Assembly: GCA_963575745.1 (NCBI GenBank)
Contig: CAUYUJ010003014.1
Location: 115,001-179,000, forward strand
Direction of reading: 5' to 3'
DNA length: 64,000 nucleotides
Source of the DNA: Prorocentrum cordatum
Lineage: Eukaryota > Sar > Dinophyceae > Prorocentrales > Prorocentraceae
In this document: positions 8,949 through 18,630 of the stretch, one piece after another
Numbering within the stretch: the stretch's first letter is position 1
Layout of the letters: each line of letters starts with the position of its first letter
Made by a program: the position numbers and the translations under genes
Notes under the pieces: generated by a model
What the model was told of the DNA's origin: nothing
The model's database searches: none
The model's input: only the letters and a program-made list of their open reading frames with translations

Positions 8949-10622
8949 TCAAGCATATGTTGTGCCTCCCTCGCCGGTTGCCGGACTGCGCGGCGGTCGC
9001 TGCGCTCTGGTCGGCCTGATCTCGATTTCCTGCTCCGACGCGGCCTCGTAGTAACCGGTGCCCAGGACAGGCCATGCGCAGGGTGCCCTATACAACTTGA
9101 TGGCCGCACGAGGCCGCCTCTCGGCAGTGATGGCGAACATGGCGCAGCCGTCGGATATGATGTTCGTCAGCGTGTCGATGGCAAAGGGCTGATGCAAGGT
9201 CACACAGCGCCGCGTGTCGTCGCCATCTATGCGGGTAGTTGTACACCGAGCGACGTAGACATTTCGGTAATAAGACCACCTCATGACAAAAGAGTTCCTG
9301 CTGTCTCTCGTCGGGTCGTCGAACGACCAAGCAAACCCTACACCTTGCCAGTAGTGATCGCATATAGACCAAGCGTAAGGCGCTGCCAGCACGTTCTCGA
9401 AGGGTCGACAGTTACCACAGACTGGCGCTGCACACTTGCGCGGCTGCGGCGTGTCAACGACTGGCATGAAGCGAGTGTGGTGATCGTGCGATTGAAACTC
9501 GGCCTGCACGAGCGCATGCAAGCTCTCGCACTCGCTGGCTGAAATTGGGTCACCTTTCTGAATGACAACACGATCGCTAATGAGGGTATGGCTCGACCGA
9601 GGTGACAACCTGCACATGTGCTGTAGCAGTGACGCTAACCCCTCGAGCTCTTGACTGTCAAGTGGGATTTTGGCCCTGAGGAACAGCAGCGCCCCGTACA
9701 ACCCCACTGGTACACATCCCGTTGATTGGACGCGTTCAAAGTCGGACCTGTAGAAGTGCTTGTACTTGACCGCTATATCGCTGTCAGGCCGCCCAATGCA
9801 GCAATCATCAAGGTCAAGCAATTCCGAGGCAATGTCTTTCCGCACATCGCGTGGCTCTCTAGGGTCGCCCTCGAGGAGATTCAACAGCTTCAGCGGCACG
9901 CTCCGCGTTCTGCGCAGTATCCTGACGCTGAAGGCCGTCGCGACCAAAAGAAGTAAAGACATGATCAGATCCCTGGCCTTCAGATGCAATTCTTCAGAAA
10001 GTAACTCGAACACCAGCCCCCGCTCCTTGACGTCGTGCTCAGTAGAAGGCAACAACTGCTCATTGAGAGAATTCCACATCGACTGGGCTTCTGTGCAAAC
10101 GAGCCTCGACATGGCAGTAGGTCCCAAATCTGTTTCACCCTTGGCACTCGCATCTGTTGTTCTCTGGTTTTGCACCTTCACGGCTTGCTGCCCCCATGTC
10201 AGTAGTCGATGCAAAACTCGCCCGGCGCTGCTGGAAATAACGACGAGAGCTTTGAACTTCGAAGGGGGCGCAGCCTGCGCAGCCAGAATCCTGTGATTCT
10301 TCTGGTCGGTCCGGAAAGCAACGTCCTCGTCTTCGCCAGGGTCAGTCTTCTTCTTCCGCGCCAGTGCTTTCTCGGCTGCCTTGATCGTTCTCTCGAAAAC
10401 CTTCTCGGAGACTGGCTGTATATGTGGCATCACCCGCTTCAACAAAGATTCAATATCATCGACCGACCCCCATCGCCCACGCAACACTCTCCCAGGCTTT
10501 CGCTTGAACGCAGCTTTGGTAACCGAAGGGATCTCATCCGAGTTGTCAGCGCACTGGCGAATGGCGCTCGCAATCCCCGTAGAATGCCAGACGTTGGAGA
10601 CCGTGGCGAGGGCTGACACATA
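8949..10622 (-). CDS. locus D, 3' segment (large unknown domain)
   Basis: Opens immediately after an in-frame TAG (10623-10625) and runs about 557 codons to TGA 8949-8951. It begins YVSALATVSNVWHSTGIASA and continues with basic and helical regions (KAAEKALARKKKTDPGEDED) and a hydrophobic stretch (LIMSLLLLVATAFSVRILRR) that could be a membrane helix or a buried core. The C part is rich in aromatic and Cys residues (CAAPVCGNCRPFENV; AWSICDHYWQGVGFAWSFDD; MRWSYYRNVYVARC). The family is not recognised. The segment just before the TAG ends ESDLDEALQHSQ in the same frame, so the two parts were probably one protein. Length and lack of further stops suggest the stop is recent or tolerated. Confidence 0.55.
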   Translation of the reverse strand, partial: YVSALATVSNVWHSTGIASAIRQCADNSDEIPSVTKAAFKRKPGRVLRGRWGSVDDIESLLKRVMPHIQPVSEKVFERTIKAAEKALARKKKTDPGEDEDVAFRTDQKNHRILAAQAAPPSKFKALVVISSSAGRVLHRLLTWGQQAVKVQNQRTTDASAKGETDLGPTAMSRLVCTEAQSMWNSLNEQLLPSTEHDVKERGLVFELLSEELHLKARDLIMSLLLLVATAFSVRILRRTRSVPLKLLNLLEGDPREPRDVRKDIASELLDLDDCCIGRPDSDIAVKYKHFYRSDFERVQSTGCVPVGLYGALLFLRAKIPLDSQELEGLASLLQHMCRLSPRSSHTLISDRVVIQKGDPISASECESLHALVQAEFQSHDHHTRFMPVVDTPQPRKCAAPVCGNCRPFENVLAAPYAWSICDHYWQGVGFAWSFDDPTRDSRNSFVMRWSYYRNVYVARCTTTRIDGDDTRRCVTLHQPFAIDTLTNIISDGCAMFAITAERRPRAAIKLYRAPCAWPVLGTGYYEAASEQEIEIRPTRAQRPPRSPATGEGGTTYA

Positions 10623-11074
10623 CTATTGGCTGTGTTGCAAGGCTTCGTCCAAGTCGCTCTCTAAGTATCGTGGCACATCCTTGCAAATCAAGTGGACGCC
10701 ATGGAAAATGCAAGTAAAAAGCCCCGCGGCAACGTTGCGGTGGCCCTTGACCTCGGCAACCACACGCTTGATGCTCGCAATGTTCTCACCGCCAGCATCG
10801 GCTCCAAAACAGAAGGTGCTCATGCGCGTTGGCGCATCTGCAGACTCGGCCACCCGCTGGCGCCACGTTGGGCACCTCGTGGGTTCGAGGTCGCGAAGGA
10901 GGAGCCCGCGATGCTCATCAGCATTACCACGAATTACCTTCTGCAAATCGCCAGCCATCTTCGTCGGCCACGCGTCGATGTTCCCATCGAGGTTGAAGCT
11001 GGCGTTCGCTGCGACAATGGAGCTGGCGATTGACATATGGACCTTGGGAAGTGGCGCGCAATCCAGCTGCAGTG
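10623..11074 (-). CDS. locus D, middle segment, weakly hAT-transposase-like
   Basis: The frame reads NALQLDCAPLPKVHMSIASS, then ASFNLDGNIDAWPTKMAGDL, then CFGADAGGENIASIKRVV, then FTCIFHGVHLICKDVPRYL, and stops at TAG 10623-10625. The order D-A-x-x-E-N-I followed about 35 residues later by C-x-x-H-x-x-H-L-I-C-K-D resembles the D-x-A-x-N and C-x-x-H-x-L-N-L blocks of hAT-type transposases. The resemblance is by eye and other explanations are possible. It is joined to the upstream segment through a frameshift at about 11075-11090. Confidence 0.4.
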
Positions 11075-12171
11075 CATTCGTGCGTGGCTATATCGGCCCA
11101 GACATCATGGGGCAACAAACGTGGGCCGAATGTGCGAAGAAGCCAATGATATCTCATATGAGGTGCTCGAGCCTGCTTAAGCCACACACTCACACAATGG
11201 ACTGCAACCTGATTGCAACGTCTAGCCTTGCTGTTGTCGACGAGCTCGTGCGAAGTAGCGTCGGATGATATCAAACGTACCTCGCAGATATCGTTGGTGC
11301 GTCCCTCTTCAGCCGCGAAGTAAATCATATGGTTCCGTACTCTCTTTGCCACTGAGACCATGGGCTCGAATCTCGCGATCGTCTTGGGGTCGGCGACGTT
11401 CCCATGTAACTCACCAGCAGCTACCATTTGCAATGTGCCAATCTGTGAGCACTGGGCGGAATTTCGCTTGAGTGCCAACGTATAGCCAACATGCGCCCCT
11501 ACGTGTGAGAACGCCCAAGTGCGGAACTGCACCTCTTTCCTGATACCAGCCAGCTGGAGTTCCGCGCGGTGCCTAGCAGTTCGCTCCACCCCCACATCGC
11601 TCTCTACCGCCAGTCTCCGTCTTTTCTCTAGCCGGAGTTCGGCCTCCAACGCCTGGATCGCGCAATCGCGCTGCACTAACAGATCGCAGACTTCAGTCTT
11701 AGTGAAGTTGACGTCATAAAACGCAACTGAATCAGCGCCGAAGGGTGCAACGGCCTCGGCGGCGTCCGTGGACCGCGCCGTGGCATCACATCTGGGAGCG
11801 CCAGCAGCCTCCGCCAACGCACCAGGTGGCATGACAGCCATCATCACCTCCTCTACGTCAGTGGCCGACATGCTCATTGAAGCGAACGTCGCGAGCACAC
11901 CAGGCAACGACGACCACTTGAAATGTTTATGGGTCGCCCATGGCAAGCCATTGTCGTAAACTCCTTCTGGGCGGGCACATCGGTGTAAAACATAATCGCG
12001 TAGCCTCGGTACCATTGAATTCACTAGTTTGTTCTTGTCTGGATTTTGGTCTCCGTCCACAAGAGCCAACATCAATCTGGCTGCTTCTCTGTATGTCATG
12101 GCCCCTGAAGCGAGACTGCGGCTGATTCTGCACGTGCGCAGCGCAGAAGTGACGCGCTGCACCGCCGCCAT
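11075..12171 (-). CDS. locus D, 5' segment with start next to an SL relic
   Basis: ATG at 12171-12169 lies five bases downstream of the spliced-leader relic and begins MAAVQRVTSALRTCRISRSL. About 365 codons follow: an N-terminal ALVDGDQNPDKNKLVNSMVP, an Ala/Glu-rich middle with coiled-coil character (QALEAELRLEKRRRLAVESD; ARHRAELQLAGIRKEVQFR) and a C part with RFEPMVSVAKRVRNHMIYFA and HMRYHWLLRTFGPRLLPHDV. Near 11080 the coherent frame changes, so one base was gained or lost there. Little or no 5' UTR between SL and ATG supports descent from a processed mRNA. The function is unknown, with a possible transposase relationship through the next segment. Confidence 0.5.
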
Positions 12172-12175
12172 CCAT

Positions 12176-12196
12176 CTCGAGCCAAAACGGCTATGG
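12176..12196 (-). promoter_or_regulatory. dinoflagellate spliced-leader relic (locus D)
   Basis: Reads CCATAGCCGTTTTGGCTCGAG on minus in two overlapping blocks (CCATAGCCG and TTTTGGCTCGAG), 18 of 21 matching canonical DinoSL. It is immediately followed by ATGGATGGCGG, whose second ATG starts the locus D frame. Upstream on minus is a CCTCCT-rich tract ending in CATAG, a plausible trans-splice acceptor. Confidence 0.75.
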
Positions 12197-12199
12197 ATC

Positions 12200-12400
12200 G
12201 GAACGCGATGAGGAGGGCGAGGATGAGAGGAGGACGACACGGAGGGGCAGGAGGATAACGAGGATGATAAGGACAAATATGGAGGAATAGGAGGAGGAGG
12301 AAAAAAAAGAGAAGGAGGACGAGGACGAGGAAGCCTGGGGGGAGGGTGACGCGGACGAGGACAAGGAGGAGGGGAGACGCGGCGTCTCAGTAGGGATATC
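12200..12400 (-). promoter_or_regulatory. pyrimidine-rich tract upstream of locus D
   Basis: On plus this is GAGGA/GGACGAGG-rich with AAAAAAAAG, so the transcribed minus strand is CCTCCT/TCGTCC-rich just before the SL relic. It could supply the polypyrimidine part of a trans-splice acceptor, or be simple sequence. Confidence 0.4.
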
Positions 12401-12758
12401 AGGAAAAACAGTGTCAGCTGCCCCCGACTCGCACTTGCTATGTTGTCTAAGTCCCCTCTCGCAACTCGGGATCAACACATTGTTCGGCTGGGGGAAACTG
12501 TTGCTGGCAAGGCCAGGTGGCATGTATGAACAAAAACGAACGCTCATCATGAATCAATATTATTTCGCCATGGGCAGGGTTATGTTAAAAAACCTGGCCG
12601 CAAATTGGGAGACTGAGCTTCGTCCAGGGTTTACTGAATTCCATTCCAACGCGCCTCTGGAATATAAAATTTAACCTCGCGCGCTGTGCAAAGACCAGCG
12701 TAATGCGCGCCTGGCTGGGCCATGACATAAGTTTACCTGAGGAGGCCCTTGGACCTTC
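12401..12758. other. no gene recognised
   Basis: Moderately AT-richer intergenic stretch that separates the minus-strand cluster from the plus-strand coding-like region. No repeat or RNA gene was seen. Confidence 0.5.
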
Positions 12759-13060
12759 ATGTGGGGTTCGCCCCCAAACTTGATGTTACTATCTTCCATG
12801 GGAAAAGCCAACGTGGGGATCATCAAAGGACAAGGCCAAGAAGCGCGCAGGCCTCGAGGCTTGCGAGGGGCCCCCTGGCACGGCAAGGTGGCGCGCGTCA
12901 CCGAGGAGGGCGCCCGCGAGGGCAGGTGCGGCAGAGTGCGGGGCGTCCCGCGATTCCTGGGCACCGAGGACGCTCGCCGCCTGCGCGTCCTCGAGGTGGA
13001 GACCGCGGCGATCTTCTAGATCGAGAGCAGCGAGGCCGGGTGGCTCACTGGCGCCCGCTA
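12759..13060 (+). CDS. coding-like fragment with in-frame TAG, unknown
   Basis: Reads MGKANVGIIKGQGQEARRP, then APWHGKVARVTEEGA and FLGTEDARRLRVLEVETAAIF up to a TAG at 13017-13019, after which the same frame continues IESSEAGWLTGAR. It is followed by a GCGGAAGC-rich low-complexity stretch and then a second coding-like segment. The three could be exon, intron and exon of one gene, but no certain splice donor is seen. Confidence 0.35.
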
Positions 13061-13225
13061 GCTTCCGCTCGTTTCCGGCTGAGGCGGCCGAAGCAAGCGG
13101 GGGCTAGCGGCTAGCGGAAACGGCGGAAGCGACGGCAGAAGCGGCGGAAGTTGGCGGGCAGCTGGCGGAAGCAGGCGGAAGCGACGCGAAGCGGAAGCAG
13201 GCGGAAGTTAACGGGTGCTTTTGAA
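13061..13225. repeat. GGCGGAAGC-type degenerate short repeat
   Basis: About fifteen imperfect copies of a 6-9-bp GCGGAAGC-like unit. It lies between two coding-like segments and may be intronic: the following segment begins after CGCCGCAG at about 13239. Confidence 0.6.
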
Positions 13226-13235
13226 TCCCGGCGCC

Positions 13236-14088
13236 GCAGGTCACGATCGAGCAGGACTACAAGTTCCCCGTGCCGCGCAAGCTCGACTGGCCCCAGACCA
13301 GACTGGCTCGCCGCACCGAGCTCGCCAAGGAGTATGCGATCATGAACTGCGAGCAAATCGTCAAGGGCGACGCCCTCGAGCTAGGCGCTGCGCGCGCGCT
13401 GCTGGGCGAGATCGCGGAGCGCGCGGGCGCCCCCGGGGCCGTTCTGGCGGTCGAGCCCGCGGCGGCCGTCGCCTGGGCTCGAGAGGGCCCGGGCGAGGGC
13501 GAACCCGCCGCCCAGCAGCCCGAGGGGCAGAAGCGTTGGGCCGAGAGAGTCGAGAAGGCCCAGCACGTCCTGATCGGCGTGCACTCCGAGGCGCCCGCGC
13601 ACTACACCTACCTCAGGGCCGGCGGCTGCGACAATTGCCCCCGCCCCATGATCCTGGAGGCACCCTGGGCGGGGGGCACTTGTAGCAGCGCCCGCCGAGG
13701 TCTCGAGGATATGCGGGGGCGTCGCGGCGGAGCGCCGCGACGCCCTCAAGGTGCCGCCCGAGAACGCCAGGCAGACCCGAACGGGCGGCATCGCACCGTC
13801 ACCCCGCGATTTCTGAGGGGGGGCAGGGCGCGCGTGGCCTCCCGAGGCCGCCGCCAGGATCCCCCGCAAGCTCGGCGCCATTGGCCCTGGCGAGAGCTAC
13901 CCTGCACAGCGGCGTTCCACGCCGACGCCTGGCCCTGCGGCCAATGGACGAGTCGCTGGGTCGAGCGCGCCCTGCGCGAGGGCCGAGGCGAGGGCCGCCG
14001 AGCGACCGCGAGCATCAACGCGATGCGCGCCCGAGGCAACGAGTGGATCAACGAGCTCAAGGAGGCTGGCGACAACGACTTGGCCTAG
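13236..14088 (+). CDS. coding-like segment, unknown
   Basis: Frame from VTIEQDYKFPVPRKLDWPQT through RRTELAKEYAIMNCEQIVKG, an Ala/Glu-rich helical part (GAARALLGEIAERAGAPGAV), HVLIGVHSEAPAHYTYLRAG and C-DNC-P to about 13680. The following Arg/Gly-rich portion is less protein-like and may be in the wrong frame. Coherence returns in INAMRARGNEWINELKEAGD just before the stop at 14086-14088. A probable splice acceptor (CGCCGCAG) precedes the segment. No family is recognised. Confidence 0.4.
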
Positions 14089-14098
14089 GCCAAGGCCA

Positions 14099-14374
14099 AT
14101 GGCCGAGCACAAGTCCAAGCCCTGCAAGGGCCCCGCGGCGGCCGAGCCGAAGTTTGCCACCTTCGAGGAGGCAAGCGCTGCCGCCCGAGTGCGCACCAAG
14201 CGCCCCCCCTGCAAGGACGGCCCCAAAGGGCGCCGCGCCCGCGTGGGGGAGCGGTTCGAAGTCCAGCGCAAGAGCGGTTTCTTGGCCAGAACGGCCGAGG
14301 ACTTCTTGCGCTGGCAAGCTGTAGGCGCGAACCTCGAGGTACCTCGAGTCAGTCTTGTGCCGAGCGCCTGCTGA
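14099..14374 (+). CDS. small basic coding-like ORF
   Basis: ATG at 14099 gives about 91 residues, MAEHKSKPCKGPAAAEPKF, then TFEEASAAARVRTKRPPCKD and a Lys/Arg-rich stretch ending at a TGA within a 62-bp tandem repeat. It starts 11 bases after the stop of the preceding segment. It may be a continuation of that gene after a small indel rather than an independent gene. Confidence 0.35.
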   Translation: MAEHKSKPCKGPAAAEPKFATFEEASAAARVRTKRPPCKDGPKGRRARVGERFEVQRKSGFLARTAEDFLRWQAVGANLEVPRVSLVPSAC

Positions 14375-14492
14375 CAAGTTGTATCGCCGCGAGCCTCGAG
14401 GTCTCGAGTCGGTCTTGTGCCGAGCGCCTGCTGGCCAGTTGTGTAGCCGCGAACATTGAGATATTTGGAGTCAGTCCTGCGCCGCGCGCCCG
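14313..14492. repeat. three tandem copies of a ~62-bp unit
   Basis: Units begin near 14326, 14389 and 14449 with GCGARCCTCGAG-like sequence and each contains GTCNGTCTTGTGCCGAGCGC. The third copy is the most diverged. Confidence 0.7.
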
Positions 14493-14499
14493 GGATTCC

Positions 14500-16430
14500 C
14501 ATCGTTATGACCATAACCATCATCATCGTCATCATCATCATCATAACGTCTCACTTTCCCCAGGGCAGTCGTTGCTTATCCTCGCCAGACCCCCGAAGTT
14601 CATTGGCCCCCGGGTCTGATTATCGCCCGTGGTAGGTTATTTGCGTGCCCCAGTTCCCCTTCAGCAGTGGCGCAGCTCCCTGAGATGCTCACGGGGCCAC
14701 CGAGTAATGTCTGATAGCCCTGCGGCCTTCGTTATTTTCAAACGTTGCTTTTTAAGGATATCGTAACCCCGCCGTGGTATTTATAACATTGGGTGTCCTT
14801 AGAACATGTCGTGGCAGGCCCGCGACCTACGGGGGCGCCGCCGAGTCGGTCGGTCTTAGCCCAAGAGAGGGAGGGTGGTGGCGGTGGGGAGGGCCGCGCC
14901 GCGTATGCATTGGGAGGCTCGATTTGGCTTAATGTTATCTTCCTAGGAACTCCCGGAATTATCTTTAAAGTCAGATCAGGGTTATGTTGGGAGTTATCCC
15001 CGAGCCGTAAATCTATCCCCCGACGTTGCCGCCACTTATCACTGCGCCGATAGCCGTTGGCCCCCGAGGGCGGCGGCCCCATTGGGGCATGTCCGCTGGC
15101 GGGGGCGAGCGGGGGATCGTCGACCCCTGGGCGGCTCTCGCCCTGCCCTGCGCCAGCGGCCGCCGCCGGTGCCGCTGAGGGGCAGGTGGAGGCGACGAGT
15201 GGCGCTCAAGCGGGGGGGGGGGGGGCAAGGATTGGGCGGCAGGTTCGGGGGAACCCGACGGGGGCAGAGGAGGATGGGACGGAGACGACGCAGAATACTT
15301 AGAAGGGCTAAAACAGGGCTTGTTGGGAGGGGTGGAAGCGGTGGCAATCGGGCCCGTCCTCCATCCCTCCTCTTTCCTCTGGCCTTCCACTTCTACTCCC
15401 CCTGCTACATAGCTTGCCCTTTCCCATCCAGCCTTGTCGGTAAATTTCCTTCGCCCCTCTCTCCTCGTTCGTCCGCCCAGCCTCCGCTCTGCCGCGCCCT
15501 TGCCTCTGCCCTGCGGTCGGCCTCGCTCCCCATCGACCTTGCATCCCCGCCCGCTGCCTGCTGCTGCCGCGCCCGACCTGCAGGCCGAGGCCGTCGCGGC
15601 GGTCGCGGAGGAGCCGGGCCGCCCCGGTGCCAGGGCGCGCGCCGAGGTCTTCTCGGAGGCGTTGAAGGACAGGGCGACAACGGGGAGGGGGGCATCGGGG
15701 CCGTCATTCGCATCCCTTCTCGCGTTTCCCTTGCCCTTTTGCGCCCCCCCGTGGGCGATTTTCCAGCGGTGCTGAGTTTTTTCCTATAGCGCGGCTTCGT
15801 TCACTTCGCACTCCGCCGCCTCCGCTGCCTCCAGGGCCCACGCGAGGCCCCCCCCGCCCCCATCCACGCAGCGTGCTTTTGGGGTGCCTTTCGCGAGAGG
15901 CATGACTCCATGGGGAGCTCCGCCAAGTGCTCCACTGCCAAATCCATGCGCGGCGTCCCCGTTCGCCGCCTGGTCGACGGCGGCGCGCCCCCTTCAGTCG
16001 GCGCGCGGCCCCGTTGGACCTCCGCCCGAGACCCCATCGGCGCATTCCGCCCGCGGTCTTCCCCCCGCCGCCCTCCGGCAGCAAGGGGCATTGAGTCCTG
16101 CGCCCCCCCCCCCTCGCGAGGGGGGCGGCGGCGGGGGGCGGAGGGCGGGGGGGGGGGCGATGGGGGGGCGGGCGGCCGAAGGTGGAGGCGGCAGGGAAGG
16201 GGTCTCGAGCTGGAGGGGGGGGGAAGGGGGAACGAAGCGGGCGTTGCAACAGTAAGGGGTGCGCGGGGCGGCGGCGGCGACGGAGGGGGCTCGTTCCCAC
16301 CCGCAGGAGTTCCACGTCGGGCCGCTGTCCTTGGAGAATATGTTGCCCATGTCGGCGACGTGGCCACGGGGGCGATCGATCTCTTGGGCCCTGGTGAGCA
16401 CGCAGTCGATGAGGAGATTTCGGAGACGAT
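14500..16430. other. no reliable gene; GC-rich low-complexity sequence
   Basis: Contains an ATC/ATCATC microsatellite (14510-14550), poly-G runs (about 15211-15223, 16140-16180), GAGG-rich blocks and long open frames on both strands whose products are dominated by Arg, Pro, Gly and Ala. Those frames reflect composition rather than coding. No RNA gene was seen. Confidence 0.5.
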
Positions 16431-16439
16431 TGCTCCTGA

Positions 16440-17346
16440 GCTCTTGAAGCCTCACTCCTTACTGAATGGCGGCGTTGCGAGTGCTGCGCGGCGACTCGGC
16501 GTGGACAAGAAGAGGTTGTTTGCGACGTCTGTGTTTGCGACGGCACCTAGCTGGATAGTGTGGCCGTCTTGGATGCGCTCATCGGTTCGTCGTTTGTTGA
16601 GTGAGGTCCAGGGCAACGGTGGGAGAGCAGTATCATTATTTCATCGGTATCGTTACGACGAGTCATTATTTTATCGGTATCGTTACGACGAGTCGCTATT
16701 CAAAGTAGTTGCCGTGGATTCGCCTGAGTTTTCGAAGGAGCTCCTGAACGACTTGGTCGAGCGTGGCGAAGACCACCTCCCGCTGATTGATGCTTTACCT
16801 GGGAGGGGCGCTGTCCCTTTCGAAGCTTCTCTGCATGGAGGTCACGGTTGGCGCGCACGTAGTGATTGGCGGCGAGCGCAGATTTGTCACGCGGACGCCC
16901 CCGATGCCGTACTTGTCGATGCTTGGCACAACGTCGTCGGCAGATTTCAATGCATCGTTGTTGTTGCATCGGGCATTTGGCTTGGGGCCCTTGGAAGAGC
17001 AGTTCGAGTCTGCGCAGAGGGTCAGCTGCGCCGACGGCGATGGGGCTTGCGCACGGGCAGAGCGGGCGCGTAGCATCGGTCGTACCACGGATACTCTCCA
17101 CCAGGTTGATCAGATACACCGCATCACGAAGTATCGTGAGTCGGTCGTCGAGTTGTCGGGCTTAGGGTCAGAAGTGAAGCACTGCGCGCCTAGTATGAGG
17201 TTTGGGAATTTCATGTCGTGCGTTCGCCAATGTGTCCGTATTAGGTTGCTGACTTGTGTGGGGATATGTTGGGGTCGGCCAGCCCCGCGCGCTGGCCGCG
17301 TGAAGCTCGCCAAGGCCTTGGACATTAATCGCCAAACGCATGGCTG
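16440..17346 (+). pseudogene. locus E, 5' part, frameshifted coding-like region
   Basis: One frame reads LLNGGVASAARRLGVDKKRL, VWPSWMRSSVRRLLSEVQGN and DSPEFSKELLNDLVERGEDH. Near 16800 coherence moves to another frame: SKLLCMEVTVGAHVVIGGER, LGTTSSADFNASLLLHRAFG, ADGDGACARAERARSIGRTT and VDQIHRITKYRESVVELSG. A 30-bp tandem duplication (16637-16696) inserts ten extra residues (twice RYRYDE). The family is not recognised. It continues into the next entry on the same strand and is probably a degenerate copy of a multi-copy gene. Confidence 0.4.
16637..16696. repeat. 30-bp tandem duplication
   Basis: Two almost identical copies of a 30-bp unit containing ATCGGTATCGTTACGACGAG, starting near 16637 and 16667. 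The unit length is a multiple of three and the coding frame is preserved. Confidence 0.8.
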
Positions 17347-18395
17347 GTAATTCTGAACGACGCTGGGGCATTGAATCAATGGGGGTTGGTCCAGGGCGAC
17401 GCCACGTATCTCAACGTATGCGTGCCAGCAGATGGCCTACGCGATATCGATCTAAAGTATATAAAGTCACGTTTGGTCAGGGAGTTCACGCGCGCTTGTG
17501 CATTCTGGCCCCCAAAGCTTCCCAGGCCGAAACTTTGTCGAGGCTGAGCAGACGCCGAATGGGATCGCCTTCTTGGAAGTGTTCGGCGTGTTCAGCAGAG
17601 CTTACCTCATGTGGTCGGATATGGTGGGTGGTAAGAAGCATGCGCCATCTGTTCGTGATCCTCTGCCTGCTCATCCACGTGGCCCTGGCGCCGATCTGGC
17701 CGCCATCGTGGGTGCCCCCGCCGTCGAGGGCGACGCTGACATGGCCGATGGCGTCGCCCACGATGAAACCACCGCCCGAGAAGTCAACGTGGAGCGGGCG
17801 AGAGCAAAGGACGAGCAGCAGGCAAATACACTCGAGCAGGCCATGTGCCGAGCAAATGCGCTGAAGTGGATCAGAGATAGTACCGTTTACTTTGGCGTGT
17901 TCAGTTTCAGCGCGGGCCTTCTCTCGCACGCGGAGCTCGCGGCTAAGCGCATCTACGTGCGCGGCGAGGATTGGGGCCTGGAGTTAGCCCCGGGCGCAGT
18001 CGCAGCCATCAGGCTGCTTTGTCGCTTGGAGGCGATACCACCTGCAGACCTGGTGGCGCTCTGGTGCGAAGATCTCGCGCGACGGAGCCCTATCAGGGCC
18101 GCGCTGCGCAGGCCGTGCTCGAGCAGGGTCGCTTGCCGATGAACGACGCGGCCAGGTGGGGGGCGATGCCGTTCCGCGCCAGGACAGAGGAGCATCATCA
18201 TCGGGCGTTTCAGCTTCTCGTTCGAGGCCACATTCGGATTCGGCGCACACGAGCCGCAAACTATCCGTGCAAACTTCTAGCCACTCTGTTGGATCCGGGT
18301 CTCATTCCAGAGGTTCTCTCGGATGCCTCGCGCAAGCGAAGGTTGGGCCCGTGGAGTCGGAGCTTCCCCAGCGCCGCCCCGACTTGAGCCGCGAG
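17335..18395 (+). pseudogene. locus E, 3' part, coding-like with in-frame TGA and frameshifts
   Basis: From 17335 one frame reads NAWLVILNDAGALNQWGLVQ, GDATYLNVCVPADGLRDIDL and CAFWPPKLPRPKLCRG, hits TGA at 17545-17547 and continues in the same frame as ADAEWDRLLGSVRRVQQSLP. A second frame carries TTAREVNVERARAKDEQQAN, TLEQAMCRANALKWIRDSTV and GLLSHAELAAKRIYVRGEDW to about 18140. A third carries LPMNDAARWGAMPFRARTEE and CKLLATLLDPGLIPEVLSDA to 18385. The segments are protein-like but no family is recognised. Repeated frame changes indicate decay or unrecognised introns. Confidence 0.4.
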
Positions 18396-18630
18396 GACGC
18401 GCGGGCGGAACACAGGTGCCTCGTGTTCTTCCTCATTCAGGACGACACCCAGGACAGGGAGCGCGCCCGCCAGAGGCCCGTCGAGCTGTCCAAGAGGAAC
18501 GCGCGCTGGGCGGCCTTGCAGCAGGCGGACCAGATGCGCGACGCAGGACGTCGCCGGGGGGGCGGCCCCGAGGACCCGCCCAAGAAGGACGACGGGGATC
18601 GAATGGGCGGAGGCTTGATGGGGGCACGAG
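18354..18630 (+). CDS. charged coding-like fragment
   Basis: Reads SELPQRRPDLSREDARAEHR, CLVFFLIQDDTQDRERARQR and PVELSKRNARWAALQQADQM before dissolving into a G-rich, Arg/Gly-coding sequence. The charged, helical character suggests an exon. No start, stop or splice site is assignable. Confidence 0.3.

Noticed and set aside
10875-10900. GGGTTCGAGGTC as a tRNA B box
   Set aside because: No A box or acceptor stem at the right distance, and it lies inside the locus D reading frame.
15082-15789. 235-codon ORF and similar long frames at 14.5-16.4, 37.4-38.9 and 59.4-60.4 kb
   Set aside because: Opposite-strand frames of equal length exist and products are Arg/Pro/Gly/Ala-rich. This is a GC-composition effect.
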